DNA of 5,107 nucleotides. Source: Alphaproteobacteria bacterium. Its GTDB lineage: Bacteria; Pseudomonadota; Alphaproteobacteria; Kiloniellales; J153. Positions 1-5,107 of the stretch are shown here, one piece after another. The notes under the pieces are model-generated. The model saw only the letters and a list, made by a program, of their open reading frames with translations. It had not been told where the DNA came from and made no database searches. Numbering within the stretch: position 1 is the first letter of the stretch; each line of letters opens with the position of its first letter. The stretch covers positions 1 to 5,107 of the forward strand of contig RFLL01000199.1 in the NCBI GenBank assembly GCA_003693905.1, read 5' to 3'. Both the position numbers and the translations under genes were made by a program.

Positions 1-46
1 CGCATCTGCCGCTTTGATGGCCGCGCGCGCTTGCCGTCTGCCCAGG

Positions 47-871
47 CTAGCACTTGCCCGAACATTCGCCGACGTTGCGCGCCAGCGTTCCCTCCCCGGC
101 CGCTTCCGGGTCCACCTTTTCGGAAGAGCGTTCGACAACCGCTTTTCCGTCGAGCGATGCTCCCGCCCCCTGTTGCTCTTCCTCGAGCCGGTTGACCCGG
201 GCCCGCAGCCGGTGAACCTCATCAAGCAGGCCTTCCAGCGCCCGCGCCACCGGGTCCGGGATATCGCCGGTCGGGGTGCCGTAGGCGACGAACGGCTCCG
301 GCGTCACGTCCGGACGGCGTTCGCGCCGCTGTATGACCCGGCCGGGAATGCCCACGACCGTGGCGCACGCCGGCACGTCCTTAGTGACGACGGCATTGGC
401 CCCGACGCGGGCGTTGGCGCCGATCGTGATCGGCCCCAGAATCTGCGCCCCCGAGCCGACGATCACGCCGTCTTCAAGGGTCGGGTGACGTTTCGTATTG
501 CGCTGGCTGTCGCTGTCGACGCTCGGCGCCACACCACCCAGAGTCACGTCATGATAAAGAGTGACGTCGTCGCCGATTTCGCTGGTCTCGCCGATCACCA
601 CGCCCATGCCATGATCGATGAAGAAGCGCCGGCCGATACGGGCGCCGGGGTGAATTTCGATCCCGGTCAGCCAGCGTCCGATCTGCGATACGAAACGGCC
701 GGCCAGTCGCAGATTCCGCGTCCACAGGGCATGCGCCAGCCGATAAATCACGACGGCCTGGAATCCGGGGTAGCACAGCACTACCTCTAGACGCGAACGG
801 GCTGCGGGATCGCGCCGCATCATGGCGTCGATCTCGTCCCGGAGAGACTTGAACATCGCTTCGTCCGTCAT
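47..871 (-). CDS. cysE: Serine O-acetyltransferase (CysE/EpsC type)
   Basis: Cytosolic enzyme that acetylates L-serine with acetyl-CoA to give O-acetylserine, the precursor that cysteine synthase turns into cysteine. The 274-residue product has a short helical N-terminus (about 1-70) and then a left-handed beta-helix of hexapeptide repeats (about 72-180). Visible family motifs are [10 protein letters not shown] (71-80), [12 protein letters not shown] (85-96; His87 matches the catalytic His of the family), LGGVAPS (111-117), [20 protein letters not shown] (127-146; His129) and [12 protein letters not shown] with VVGIPGRVI (157-180). The long N-terminal domain of E. coli CysE is missing, as in EpsC forms. 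Residues 211-234 look like a coiled coil, followed by a polar tail ending SGKC, without the terminal Ile that anchors CysK in the classical complex. I chose the ATG at 871 because the predicted promoter at 956-984 rules out starts further upstream, though an ATG at 898 would still be possible. No clear Shine-Dalgarno is visible. The gene is divergent from the hydrolase. Confidence 0.95.
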   Translation of the reverse strand: MTDEAMFKSLRDEIDAMMRRDPAARSRLEVVLCYPGFQAVVIYRLAHALWTRNLRLAGRFVSQIGRWLTGIEIHPGARIGRRFFIDHGMGVVIGETSEIGDDVTLYHDVTLGGVAPSVDSDSQRNTKRHPTLEDGVIVGSGAQILGPITIGANARVGANAVVTKDVPACATVVGIPGRVIQRRERRPDVTPEPFVAYGTPTGDIPDPVARALEGLLDEVHRLRARVNRLEEEQQGAGASLDGKAVVERSSEKVDPEAAGEGTLARNVGECSGKC

Positions 872-955
872 GCTATGATCCGGCCGCGCACCGCCCATCG
901 CCCGGACACCGGCCTCGTGCCACGCGTCCCCGTCCGATGGCAGTACGTCCATAAG

Positions 956-984
956 CATATATGGTATCCGACCAAATTGGTCAA
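956..984 (-). promoter_or_regulatory. Predicted sigma70-type promoter of cysE
   Basis: On the minus strand a TTGACC -35 box (979-984) is followed after 17 bp by TATATG (956-961) as -10. Transcription would begin near 949 and leave a leader of about 78 nt before the cysE ATG at 871. The -35 and most of the spacer lie inside the palindromic operator candidate at 964-988, so a bound regulator would block RNA polymerase. The assignment rests on hexamer match and spacing only. Confidence 0.6.
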
Positions 985-988
985 GTTT
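964..988 (-). promoter_or_regulatory. IscR/Rrf2-family operator candidate (type 1-like)
   Basis: The core at 970-982 is a perfect 6-bp inverted repeat around one base (GACCAAATTGGTC on the plus strand). Read on the minus strand, the 25-bp element has AAACTT before the core and GGATAC after it. Compared by eye with the E. coli IscR type 1 consensus as I remember it, about 20 of 25 positions agree, including the GAC-N7-GTC core, the A/T centre and most flanking positions. The two differences within the core form a complementary T-A to C-G swap, which keeps the symmetry. IscR and its Rrf2 relatives respond to Fe-S clusters or cysteine status. That the local regulator is IscR rather than another Rrf2 protein is inference. 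Confidence 0.55.
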
Positions 989-1018
989 GTACCGACCGAG
1001 GGTGACCATCCGCAACGG

Positions 1019-1034
1019 CCGGTCCAGACCGGTC
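1019..1034. repeat. Overlapping short palindromes upstream of the hydrolase
   Basis: CCGGTC-CA-GACCGG (1019-1032) is a perfect 6-bp inverted repeat, and GACCGGTC (1027-1034) is a self-complementary octamer overlapping its right arm. They lie between the cysE operator and the hydrolase start. They could be a second protein-binding site or a small hairpin. GC-rich DNA gives such short repeats by chance fairly often, so significance is uncertain. Confidence 0.35.
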
Positions 1035-1052
1035 GGAGATTTTGGCAGCCTC

Positions 1053-1081
1053 TTGGACGATACGGTCCAGTTTATTATCTG
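1053..1081 (+). promoter_or_regulatory. Weak promoter candidate for the hydrolase
   Basis: TTGGAC (1053-1058) is followed after 17 bp by TATCTG (1076-1081). A better -10-like hexamer, TATTAT (1073-1078), overlaps it but at only 14 bp spacing. This is the only AT-rich patch close to the start. A 5-bp inverted repeat, TGGAC (1054-1058) with GTCCA (1065-1069), overlaps the -35 and spacer. Assignment is tentative. Confidence 0.3.
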
Positions 1082-1110
1082 TTGGGGGGTTAGGGAGGTT
1101 TTCTGAGACA

Positions 1111-1773
1111 ATGCCAGAGATCATCATCAATGGACCCGAAGGCCGCCTGGAGGGGCGGTATCAGCATGGGCGCGTGCCTGATGCACCCATTGCGCTGATT
1201 CTTCACCCCCACCCCCAACACGGCGGCACGATGAACAACAAGGTGGTCTACACCCTGTATCACGCCTTTGCCCGCAAGGGATTTTCGGTCCTGCGCTTCA
1301 ACTTCCGCGGCGTCGGACGCTCCCAGGGCACGTTCGACCGCGGCGAAGGCGAACTGTCGGATGCCGCCTCGGCGCTCGACTGGTTGCAGACCTTCAATCA
1401 GAACGCGCGGTTGTGCTGGGTGGCCGGATTTTCCTTCGGCGCCTGGATCGGGATGCAGTTGCTGATGCGCCGGCCCGAGATCAGCGGCTTCATCTCGGTC
1501 GCACCACCGGCCAATCTCTATGACTTCTCGTTTCTGGCACCATGCCCGGCCTCCGGCATGATCGCCCTCGGCGACCGCGACGAGATCGTGCCCCAGGCGG
1601 CCGTTAACAAACTGGTCGAACGCCTCAAGGCTCAGCGCAACCTGGAGATCGACTATCGCATCATTCCGGGTGCCAACCACTTCTTCCACGACCGCCTGGA
1701 GGCCCTCAACGAGGCCCTCGACGACTATCTGTCGAAGGCGATCGCACCGGCCGAGACCGCCGCCGCCCGCTGA
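1111..1773 (+). CDS. Alpha/beta hydrolase, COG2945 type
   Basis: A 220-residue single-domain alpha/beta hydrolase without signal peptide or membrane segment, so probably cytosolic. Motifs in order: [13 protein letters not shown] (31-43; the HPHP segment near the oxyanion hole typical of this group), [12 protein letters not shown] (62-73), the nucleophile elbow GFSFGA (106-111) with Ser108, an acid in GDRDEIVP (154-161; Asp155 or Asp157) and the catalytic His190 in GANHFFHD. The triad looks complete. Substrate is not known from sequence; the fold suggests an ester, thioester or related bond. The ATG at 1111 is preferred because GGGAGG (1093-1098) lies upstream, although 12 nt is a long gap, and because homology-like sequence begins at once ([15 protein letters not shown]). 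The gene is divergent from cysE and convergent with anmK. Relatives, from memory, often neighbour Rrf2/suf genes in alphaproteobacteria, which are not adjacent here. Confidence 0.9.
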   Translation: MPEIIINGPEGRLEGRYQHGRVPDAPIALILHPHPQHGGTMNNKVVYTLYHAFARKGFSVLRFNFRGVGRSQGTFDRGEGELSDAASALDWLQTFNQNARLCWVAGFSFGAWIGMQLLMRRPEISGFISVAPPANLYDFSFLAPCPASGMIALGDRDEIVPQAAVNKLVERLKAQRNLEIDYRIIPGANHFFHDRLEALNEALDDYLSKAIAPAETAAAR

Positions 1774-1783
1774 TCCCCGGCGG

Positions 1784-1810
1784 GCGGCCGGCGCCGCTTT
1801 TTCTTTTTTT
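1784..1810 (+). terminator. Intrinsic terminator after the hydrolase
   Basis: A GCGGC/GCCGC stem (1784-1788 with 1793-1797) around a CGGC loop, extendable by G-U pairs, is followed at once by TTTTTCTTTTTTT (1798-1810). It begins 10 nt after the hydrolase stop codon. The stem is short, but the U-tract is strong. On the opposite strand the tract is A-rich, so it should not terminate anmK transcripts. The pyrimidine-rich stretch continues to about 1830 with GTTCTT repeated twice. Confidence 0.65.
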
Positions 1811-1849
1811 GTTCTTGTTCTTCTGCGTTCCGTCGCCGTTGCGGTGCGC

Positions 1850-2962
1850 TCAGCTGGCACGGTGGAGAATGCCGCCGCAGATCGGACGGGTCACGCCCGT
1901 GGTTCCGGGCAGGGTCAGGGCCAAGCCGTCCAACGAGCGCAACGCCAGATAGGCGAAGGCCTGCGCTTCCAGGGCATCGCCGTCCCATCCGACAGCTTCG
2001 ACCGGGGCGACCGGTGCCTTCAGGCGTGCCGCCAGGGCGGCCATCAGGGCCGGATTGCGGCGCCCGCCGCCGGTCACCAGCCAGCGTCGCGGCGGGGATG
2101 GAAAGTGGGCGCCTGCGGCAGCCACCGCCGCCGCCGTGAAGGCGGTCAGGGTGGCGGCCCCGTCGGCCGCCGACAGACCGTGCAGCGGCGCCATGTCAAA
2201 AGCGTCGCGGTCGAGAGCTTTGGGTGGCGACCGGTCGAAATAGGGATGATCCAGCAGCATGGCCAGCGCCTTTTCGTCAACCCGGCCAGCGCGTGCCAAG
2301 GCGCCGTCGCGGTCGAACGGCTGAGCGACATGACGCGCCGTCCAGTCGTCGATGAGCGCATTGCCGGGGCCGGTATCGAAGGCCAGCAGCGCAGCCCCGA
2401 CATCGCCGCCGGGGCCGTCCCCGGGGCCGATCCAGGTGACATTGCCGACCCCGCCGAGGTTGAGGACCGCCAGCGGCTTGTCGAGATCGGCAGCCAGCGC
2501 CGCATGGTAGAGCGGCGCCAACGGCGCCCCCTGCCCGCCGGCGGCCACGTCACGGCCGCGAAAATCGGCGACGACATCAATGCCGATACGCGCCGCCAGC
2601 AACGCCCCGTCGCCGATCTGCCAGGTGCACCGTTCCTCCGGCGCATGCAGAATGGTGTGCCCGTGAAAGCCGATCACGGTGACATCCCTGGACGTCCGGC
2701 CCGCCGCCTGAAGCAGCGCCTCGACCGCCTCGACATGGCGCAGGGTCAATTCCCGCTCGACCGCGGCCACTTCGCCCCGCCCGCCCAGGATCGCGCGCAA
2801 ACGGGCCCGGAACGCCGGATCGTAAGGCACGGTAAGAGCGGCGACGGGGACCACGCGACGACGCCCGTCGCTGCGGATCAGCGCCGCGTCGATACCGTCG
2901 AGCGAGGTGCCGCTCATGAGGCCGAGCGCGAAGCGCAGGCGGGAGGCCGAAGAATCAGACAC
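1850..2962 (-). CDS. anmK: Anhydro-N-acetylmuramic acid kinase
   Basis: Cytosolic peptidoglycan-recycling enzyme: with ATP it opens the 1,6-anhydro ring of anhMurNAc and phosphorylates it to MurNAc-6-phosphate. The 370-residue product has the usual family length and two-lobed ASKHA-type kinase organisation. Signatures: GLMSGTSLDGID (14-25), IGFHGHT (97-103), ADFRGRDVAAGGQGAPLAPL (132-151), NLGGVGNVTWI (168-178), FDTGPGN (195-201; Asp196 corresponds to the catalytic Asp), VTGGGRRNP (296-304), EAQAFAYLA (332-340) and TTGVTRP (354-360). All expected motifs are intact. The start is taken as GTG at 2962, giving SDSSASRLRFALGLMSGTS. The frame stays open upstream to 3172, but no ATG, GTG or TTG that I can find lies closer, and the upstream translation looks non-homologous. 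No Shine-Dalgarno is visible before the GTG. It is convergent with the hydrolase and divergent from tyrS. Whether MurQ or another enzyme uses the product lies outside the window. Confidence 0.96.
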   Translation of the reverse strand: MSDSSASRLRFALGLMSGTSLDGIDAALIRSDGRRRVVPVAALTVPYDPAFRARLRAILGGRGEVAAVERELTLRHVEAVEALLQAAGRTSRDVTVIGFHGHTILHAPEERCTWQIGDGALLAARIGIDVVADFRGRDVAAGGQGAPLAPLYHAALAADLDKPLAVLNLGGVGNVTWIGPGDGPGGDVGAALLAFDTGPGNALIDDWTARHVAQPFDRDGALARAGRVDEKALAMLLDHPYFDRSPPKALDRDAFDMAPLHGLSAADGAATLTAFTAAAVAAAGAHFPSPPRRWLVTGGGRRNPALMAALAARLKAPVAPVEAVGWDGDALEAQAFAYLALRSLDGLALTLPGTTGVTRPICGGILHRAS

Positions 2963-3036
2963 GGGGCAAAAAAACGGACCGGACCCAGGAATTGCGTGGA
3001 CGAGCGGTTCGTTGACGACGCGACCATCGTCAGCAG

Positions 3037-3072
3037 GCTCGGGCGGATTTGTGAAGCTCGGGCGATTGTGAT
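3037..3072. repeat. Imperfect tandem direct repeat, about 18 bp, two copies
   Basis: GCTCGGGCGGATTTGTGAA (3037-3055) is followed immediately by GCTCGGGCGATTGTGAT (3056-3072). The two units share GCTCGGGCG exactly and an A/T-rich half ending TTGTGA, with a 2-bp deletion in the second copy. It lies in the middle of the anmK/tyrS divergent spacer. It may be two protein-binding sites or a replication-slippage duplication; the sequence alone does not decide. Confidence 0.6.
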
Positions 3073-3081
3073 AAATCCGCC
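3042..3081. repeat. 9-bp perfect inverted repeat between anmK and tyrS
   Basis: GGCGGATTT (3042-3050) and AAATCCGCC (3073-3081) are exact reverse complements separated by 22 bp. The left arm lies in the first copy of the tandem repeat, and the right arm starts just beyond the second copy. As RNA it would make a 9-bp stem with a 22-nt loop. No T-tract follows the right arm, so it is not an obvious terminator. An operator or a leader structure is possible. Confidence 0.5.
3049..3075 (+). promoter_or_regulatory. Tentative tyrS promoter
   Basis: TTGTGA (3049-3054) is followed after 15 bp by GATAAA (3070-3075), which is preceded by TGT and so resembles an extended -10. A start near 3082 would give a tyrS leader of about 90 nt. 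The spacing is short and the hexamers imperfect. This is the best AT-containing candidate in an otherwise GC-rich spacer, and it coincides with both repeats. Confidence 0.3.
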
Positions 3082-3170
3082 TGCCCGCCGCAAGCGGTCC
3101 CGGGTACGTCCGATACGCCCCGGCGCTCCGGCAGCCCGGCCCACATCTGCACCACGAGACCGATAGAGCC

Positions 3171-4424
3171 ATGACCGAAGTGCGCTCGGAATTCCTGCGC
3201 GAGATTACACGGCGCGGGTTTGTGCATCAGTGTACGGACCTCGAAGGACTGGACGCCCTGCTCGCCGAAGGGCCGCTTACTGCCTATATCGGCTTCGACT
3301 GCACAGCCGATTCCCTCCATGTGGGCAGCCTGGTTTCGATCATGCTGCTGCGCTGGTGGCAGAGGATGGGCAACCGGCCAATCGTGCTCATGGGCGGCGG
3401 TACGACGAAGATCGGCGACCCGTCGGGACGCGACGAGACGCGCCAGCTTCTGGACGATGCCCGGATCGCCCGCAACATGGCCGGGATCAAGCGCGTCTTT
3501 ACCAAATTCCTGCGCTTCGGCGACGGGCCGGGCGACGCCCTGATGGTCAACAACGCCGAGTGGCTGGACGAGCTCAAATACATTCCGTTCCTGCGCGAAT
3601 ACGGGCGCCATTTCTCGGTCAACCGCATGTTGACGTTCGATTCGGTAAAGCTGCGTCTGGAGCGCGAACAACCGCTGAGCTTTCTCGAATTCAACTACAT
3701 GGTCCTCCAGGCGTACGATTTTCTGGAACTCAGCCGGCGCAACGCCTGCCGCCTTCAGATGGGCGGATCCGATCAGTGGGGCAACATCGTGTGCGGCGTC
3801 GAGTTGGCGCGGCGCGTCGACCACACCACGCTCTACGGCCTCACCACCCCGCTGATCACCACCGCCTCGGGCGCCAAGATGGGCAAGACGGCGACCGGCG
3901 CGGTGTGGCTGAGCGAGGAACGGGTCTCGCCTTACGAATACTGGCAATACTGGCGCAACGTCGACGATGCCGACGTCGGGCGCTTTCTGCGCCTGTTCAC
4001 CGAGCTGCCCGAGGACGAAATCCGCCGTCTCGAAGCGCTCAAGGATGCCGAGATCAACGAAGCCAAGAAGATCCTGGCAAACGAAGCCACGCGCCTGTGC
4101 CACGGCGAAGCGGCGGCGCGCGCGGCGGCCGAGACGGCGCGCACCACCTTTGAAAAAGGCGGCATCGGGGCCGAACTGCCCACGATCGAGGTCCCGCGTG
4201 CCCGCCTCGAAGCCGGCATCCCGGCCTACGAACTGCTGCACATGGCCGGGCTGACGGCCAGCAACGGCGAGGCCCGGCGCCTGATCCGCGGCGGCGGCGG
4301 ACGCATCAATGATGTCGTCATCACCGATGAATCGCGGCTCGTCACGCCCAGCGACCTGACGGACAAAGGAGTCGTCAAATTGTCCGCGGGCAGGAAACGC
4401 CACGCCCTGGTCCGCCCGGCATGA
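3171..4424 (+). CDS. tyrS: Tyrosyl-tRNA synthetase
   Basis: Class I aminoacyl-tRNA synthetase that charges tRNA-Tyr with tyrosine in the cytosol; acts as a homodimer in this family. The 417-residue length is normal. The Rossmann catalytic domain starts with [17 protein letters not shown] (38-54), holding the HIGH-motif variant HVGS (50-53). Then follow [18 protein letters not shown] (74-91), [11 protein letters not shown] (174-184, tyrosine-pocket residues Tyr176, Gln180 and Asp183) and GGSDQWGNI (198-206). The KMSKS loop is KMGKT (236-240, in ASGAKMGKT). The helical anticodon-binding region spans roughly 250-340, and the C-terminal S4-like RNA-binding domain spans about 348-415 ([20 protein letters not shown] at 354-373). 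The ATG at 3171 gives the expected N-terminus; only a weak purine stretch precedes it. It is divergent from anmK with 208 bp between starts. No T-box or other tRNA-sensing leader is evident. No anomalies were seen in the coding sequence. Confidence 0.98.
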   Translation: MTEVRSEFLREITRRGFVHQCTDLEGLDALLAEGPLTAYIGFDCTADSLHVGSLVSIMLLRWWQRMGNRPIVLMGGGTTKIGDPSGRDETRQLLDDARIARNMAGIKRVFTKFLRFGDGPGDALMVNNAEWLDELKYIPFLREYGRHFSVNRMLTFDSVKLRLEREQPLSFLEFNYMVLQAYDFLELSRRNACRLQMGGSDQWGNIVCGVELARRVDHTTLYGLTTPLITTASGAKMGKTATGAVWLSEERVSPYEYWQYWRNVDDADVGRFLRLFTELPEDEIRRLEALKDAEINEAKKILANEATRLCHGEAAARAAAETARTTFEKGGIGAELPTIEVPRARLEAGIPAYELLHMAGLTASNGEARRLIRGGGGRINDVVITDESRLVTPSDLTDKGVVKLSAGRKRHALVRPA

Positions 4425-4430
4425 TCGCAG

Positions 4431-4450
4431 CCCCGGCGGGTTGCCAGGGG
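4431..4450. terminator. Possible hairpin between convergent tyrS and the AsmA-like gene
   Basis: CCCCGGC (4431-4437) can pair with GCC-A-GGGG (4443-4450) around a GGGTT loop, with one bulged A. It fills most of the 33-bp gap between the two stop codons, where a bidirectional terminator would be expected. There is no T-tract on either strand, so termination activity is uncertain. Confidence 0.3.
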
Positions 4451-4457
4451 GGCGCGA

Positions 4458-5107
4458 TCAGGGATCAGTGCGCCTTGGTATGGCGCGCAACTCGCCATCC
4501 GCATCGGTGGCGGTCGACGGCGTCGCACTGAACAGCGAGCGCAGAAATCCCGGAGCCAGGGCGGACAACGGATTGACGGTGATCTTGGGATCTCCGATCG
4601 GGCCGCGCATGCGATACGTCACGGCGAAGACCCCCTGCCCTTCACCACCGGTCAGCAATGTCCCGAGCAGGGGAATCTGGCCCAGAATGCGATTGACGGT
4701 GTAGGCGGGAACGATGGTTCCGGCCAGATCGAGCTGACCGGTGTTGAGGTCGAGATCGCCCTTGGCGGTCAGTCCCAGGGCGGGGCCGTAGGCGCGCAGC
4801 AGATCGGTGTGTACCTTGCCGTTCTGAGCCGTTACGGTTCCGATCAGCCGTCGGAAGCGGATTCCCTCTCCACTCAGAAGATCGCTGATCCCACTCAGCG
4901 AGGCCACGGTCAGCAATTTCGCCATGACCGGGGCGTCAATCAGCACATAGTCGCGGGCCTCGATGCGGGCGCTCAGCGGCCCGGCCGGCAGCGGGCCCGG
5001 GCTGGTTCCGGTGATCTCGAGGCGACCGCCTTCGATGGTGTCGACAATGTCCAGCGCCCGCAATACGGCTCCCATGTCTTCGGCGCTGACCGACAGGCGC
5101 CGCGTCC
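4458..5107 (-). CDS. AsmA-like/DUF3971-type envelope protein, C-terminal part (partial)
   Basis: Only the last 215 codons are present; the frame runs open through the right edge, so the N-terminus and any signal anchor lie outside. An internal ATG at 5075 is not the start, since family-like sequence (RLSVSAEDMGAVLRAL) continues upstream of it. Visible: alternating beta-strand-like segments such as GGRLEITGT (26-34) and YGPALGLTAKGDLDLNTGQL (106-125). The characteristic C-terminal block follows, with PAYTVNRILGQIPLLGTLLT (133-152), GGEGQGVFAVTYRMRGP (153-169) and DPKITVNPLSALAPGFLRSL (172-191), then a short polar tail. This block is typical of the AsmA-like C-terminal domain of YhdP/DUF3971-type proteins. 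Family members are usually anchored in the inner membrane, span the periplasm and are implicated in phospholipid transport to the outer membrane; that role is inferred here. Tail to tail with tyrS. Confidence 0.85.
   Translation of the reverse strand, partial: TRRLSVSAEDMGAVLRALDIVDTIEGGRLEITGTSPGPLPAGPLSARIEARDYVLIDAPVMAKLLTVASLSGISDLLSGEGIRFRRLIGTVTAQNGKVHTDLLRAYGPALGLTAKGDLDLNTGQLDLAGTIVPAYTVNRILGQIPLLGTLLTGGEGQGVFAVTYRMRGPIGDPKITVNPLSALAPGFLRSLFSATPSTATDADGELRAIPRRTDP

Noticed and set aside
1..46. Possible ends of neighbouring genes: a plus-strand frame ending with TGA at 15-17, or a minus-strand start at ATG 5-3.
   Set aside because: Too few codons to recognise anything and no clear ribosome binding site or terminator; I see nothing supportable in these 46 bp.
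14..790. A 258-codon open frame antisense to cysE.
   Set aside because: The translation resembles no family I recognise and the opposite strand carries intact CysE motifs.
1670..3166. A 498-codon open frame on the plus strand running from within the hydrolase end, across the terminator and antisense to anmK.
   Set aside because: It overlaps the fully supported anmK, shows an Arg/Gln/Gly-rich low-information translation without domain motifs, and would read through the intrinsic terminator; it is a GC-rich shadow frame.
3082..3170. A T-box or other tRNA-sensing leader before tyrS.
   Set aside because: No T-box sequence, no antiterminator/terminator pair and no U-tract could be seen; only very short GC-rich stems such as CCGC-AA-GCGG at 3088-3097.
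3030..4403. A 457-codon open frame antisense to tyrS.
   Set aside because: It mirrors the codon structure of tyrS, has no recognisable motif and no start signal; tyrS is certain on the other strand.
4458..5075. Treating the AsmA-like gene as complete, beginning at the internal ATG at 5075.
   Set aside because: The frame continues to the window edge with sequence typical of the family, and the length would be far too short for this type of protein.

Overview
The window is high-GC DNA from a bacterial chromosome. The proteins and their layout point to an alphaproteobacterium, most likely Rhodospirillales-like. Support comes from a short EpsC-type CysE with an alphaproteobacterial-looking active-site loop, a TyrRS with the KMGKT form of the KMSKS motif, a divergent anmK/tyrS pair, and an AsmA-like protein with the C-terminal signature seen in alphaproteobacterial envelope proteins. 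The organism assignment is inference from protein character; no rRNA or other marker is present. I see no insertion sequence, phage gene, CRISPR array, tRNA or other sign of mobile DNA.

Layout from left to right: cysE (serine O-acetyltransferase, minus strand, 47-871); a 239-bp divergent intergenic region with a strong cysE promoter candidate overlapping an IscR/Rrf2-type palindrome; an alpha/beta hydrolase of the COG2945 type (plus, 1111-1773) followed by an intrinsic terminator; anmK (anhydro-N-acetylmuramic acid kinase, minus, 1850-2962); a 208-bp divergent spacer holding a short tandem repeat and a 9-bp inverted repeat; tyrS (tyrosyl-tRNA synthetase, plus, 3171-4424); and, tail to tail with tyrS, the C-terminal 215 codons of an AsmA-like protein (minus, 4458 to the window edge). 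The five genes alternate in strand, so none of them shares an operon with another inside the window. No gene-free stretch is longer than 300 bp.

The genes are housekeeping functions: cysteine synthesis (CysE), peptidoglycan recycling (AnmK), translation (TyrRS) and probably envelope lipid homeostasis (AsmA-like protein). The most informative part is non-coding. The cysE -35 element sits inside a palindrome with the GAC-N7-GTC core and flanks of an IscR type 1 site, which suggests that cysteine supply is tied to Fe-S cluster or cysteine status. The neighbouring COG2945 hydrolase is, from memory, often found beside Rrf2/suf Fe-S assembly genes in alphaproteobacteria, but no such genes lie between it and anmK here. 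I do not see an unmistakably new biological system. The regulatory architecture of the two divergent spacers is the part worth a second look.
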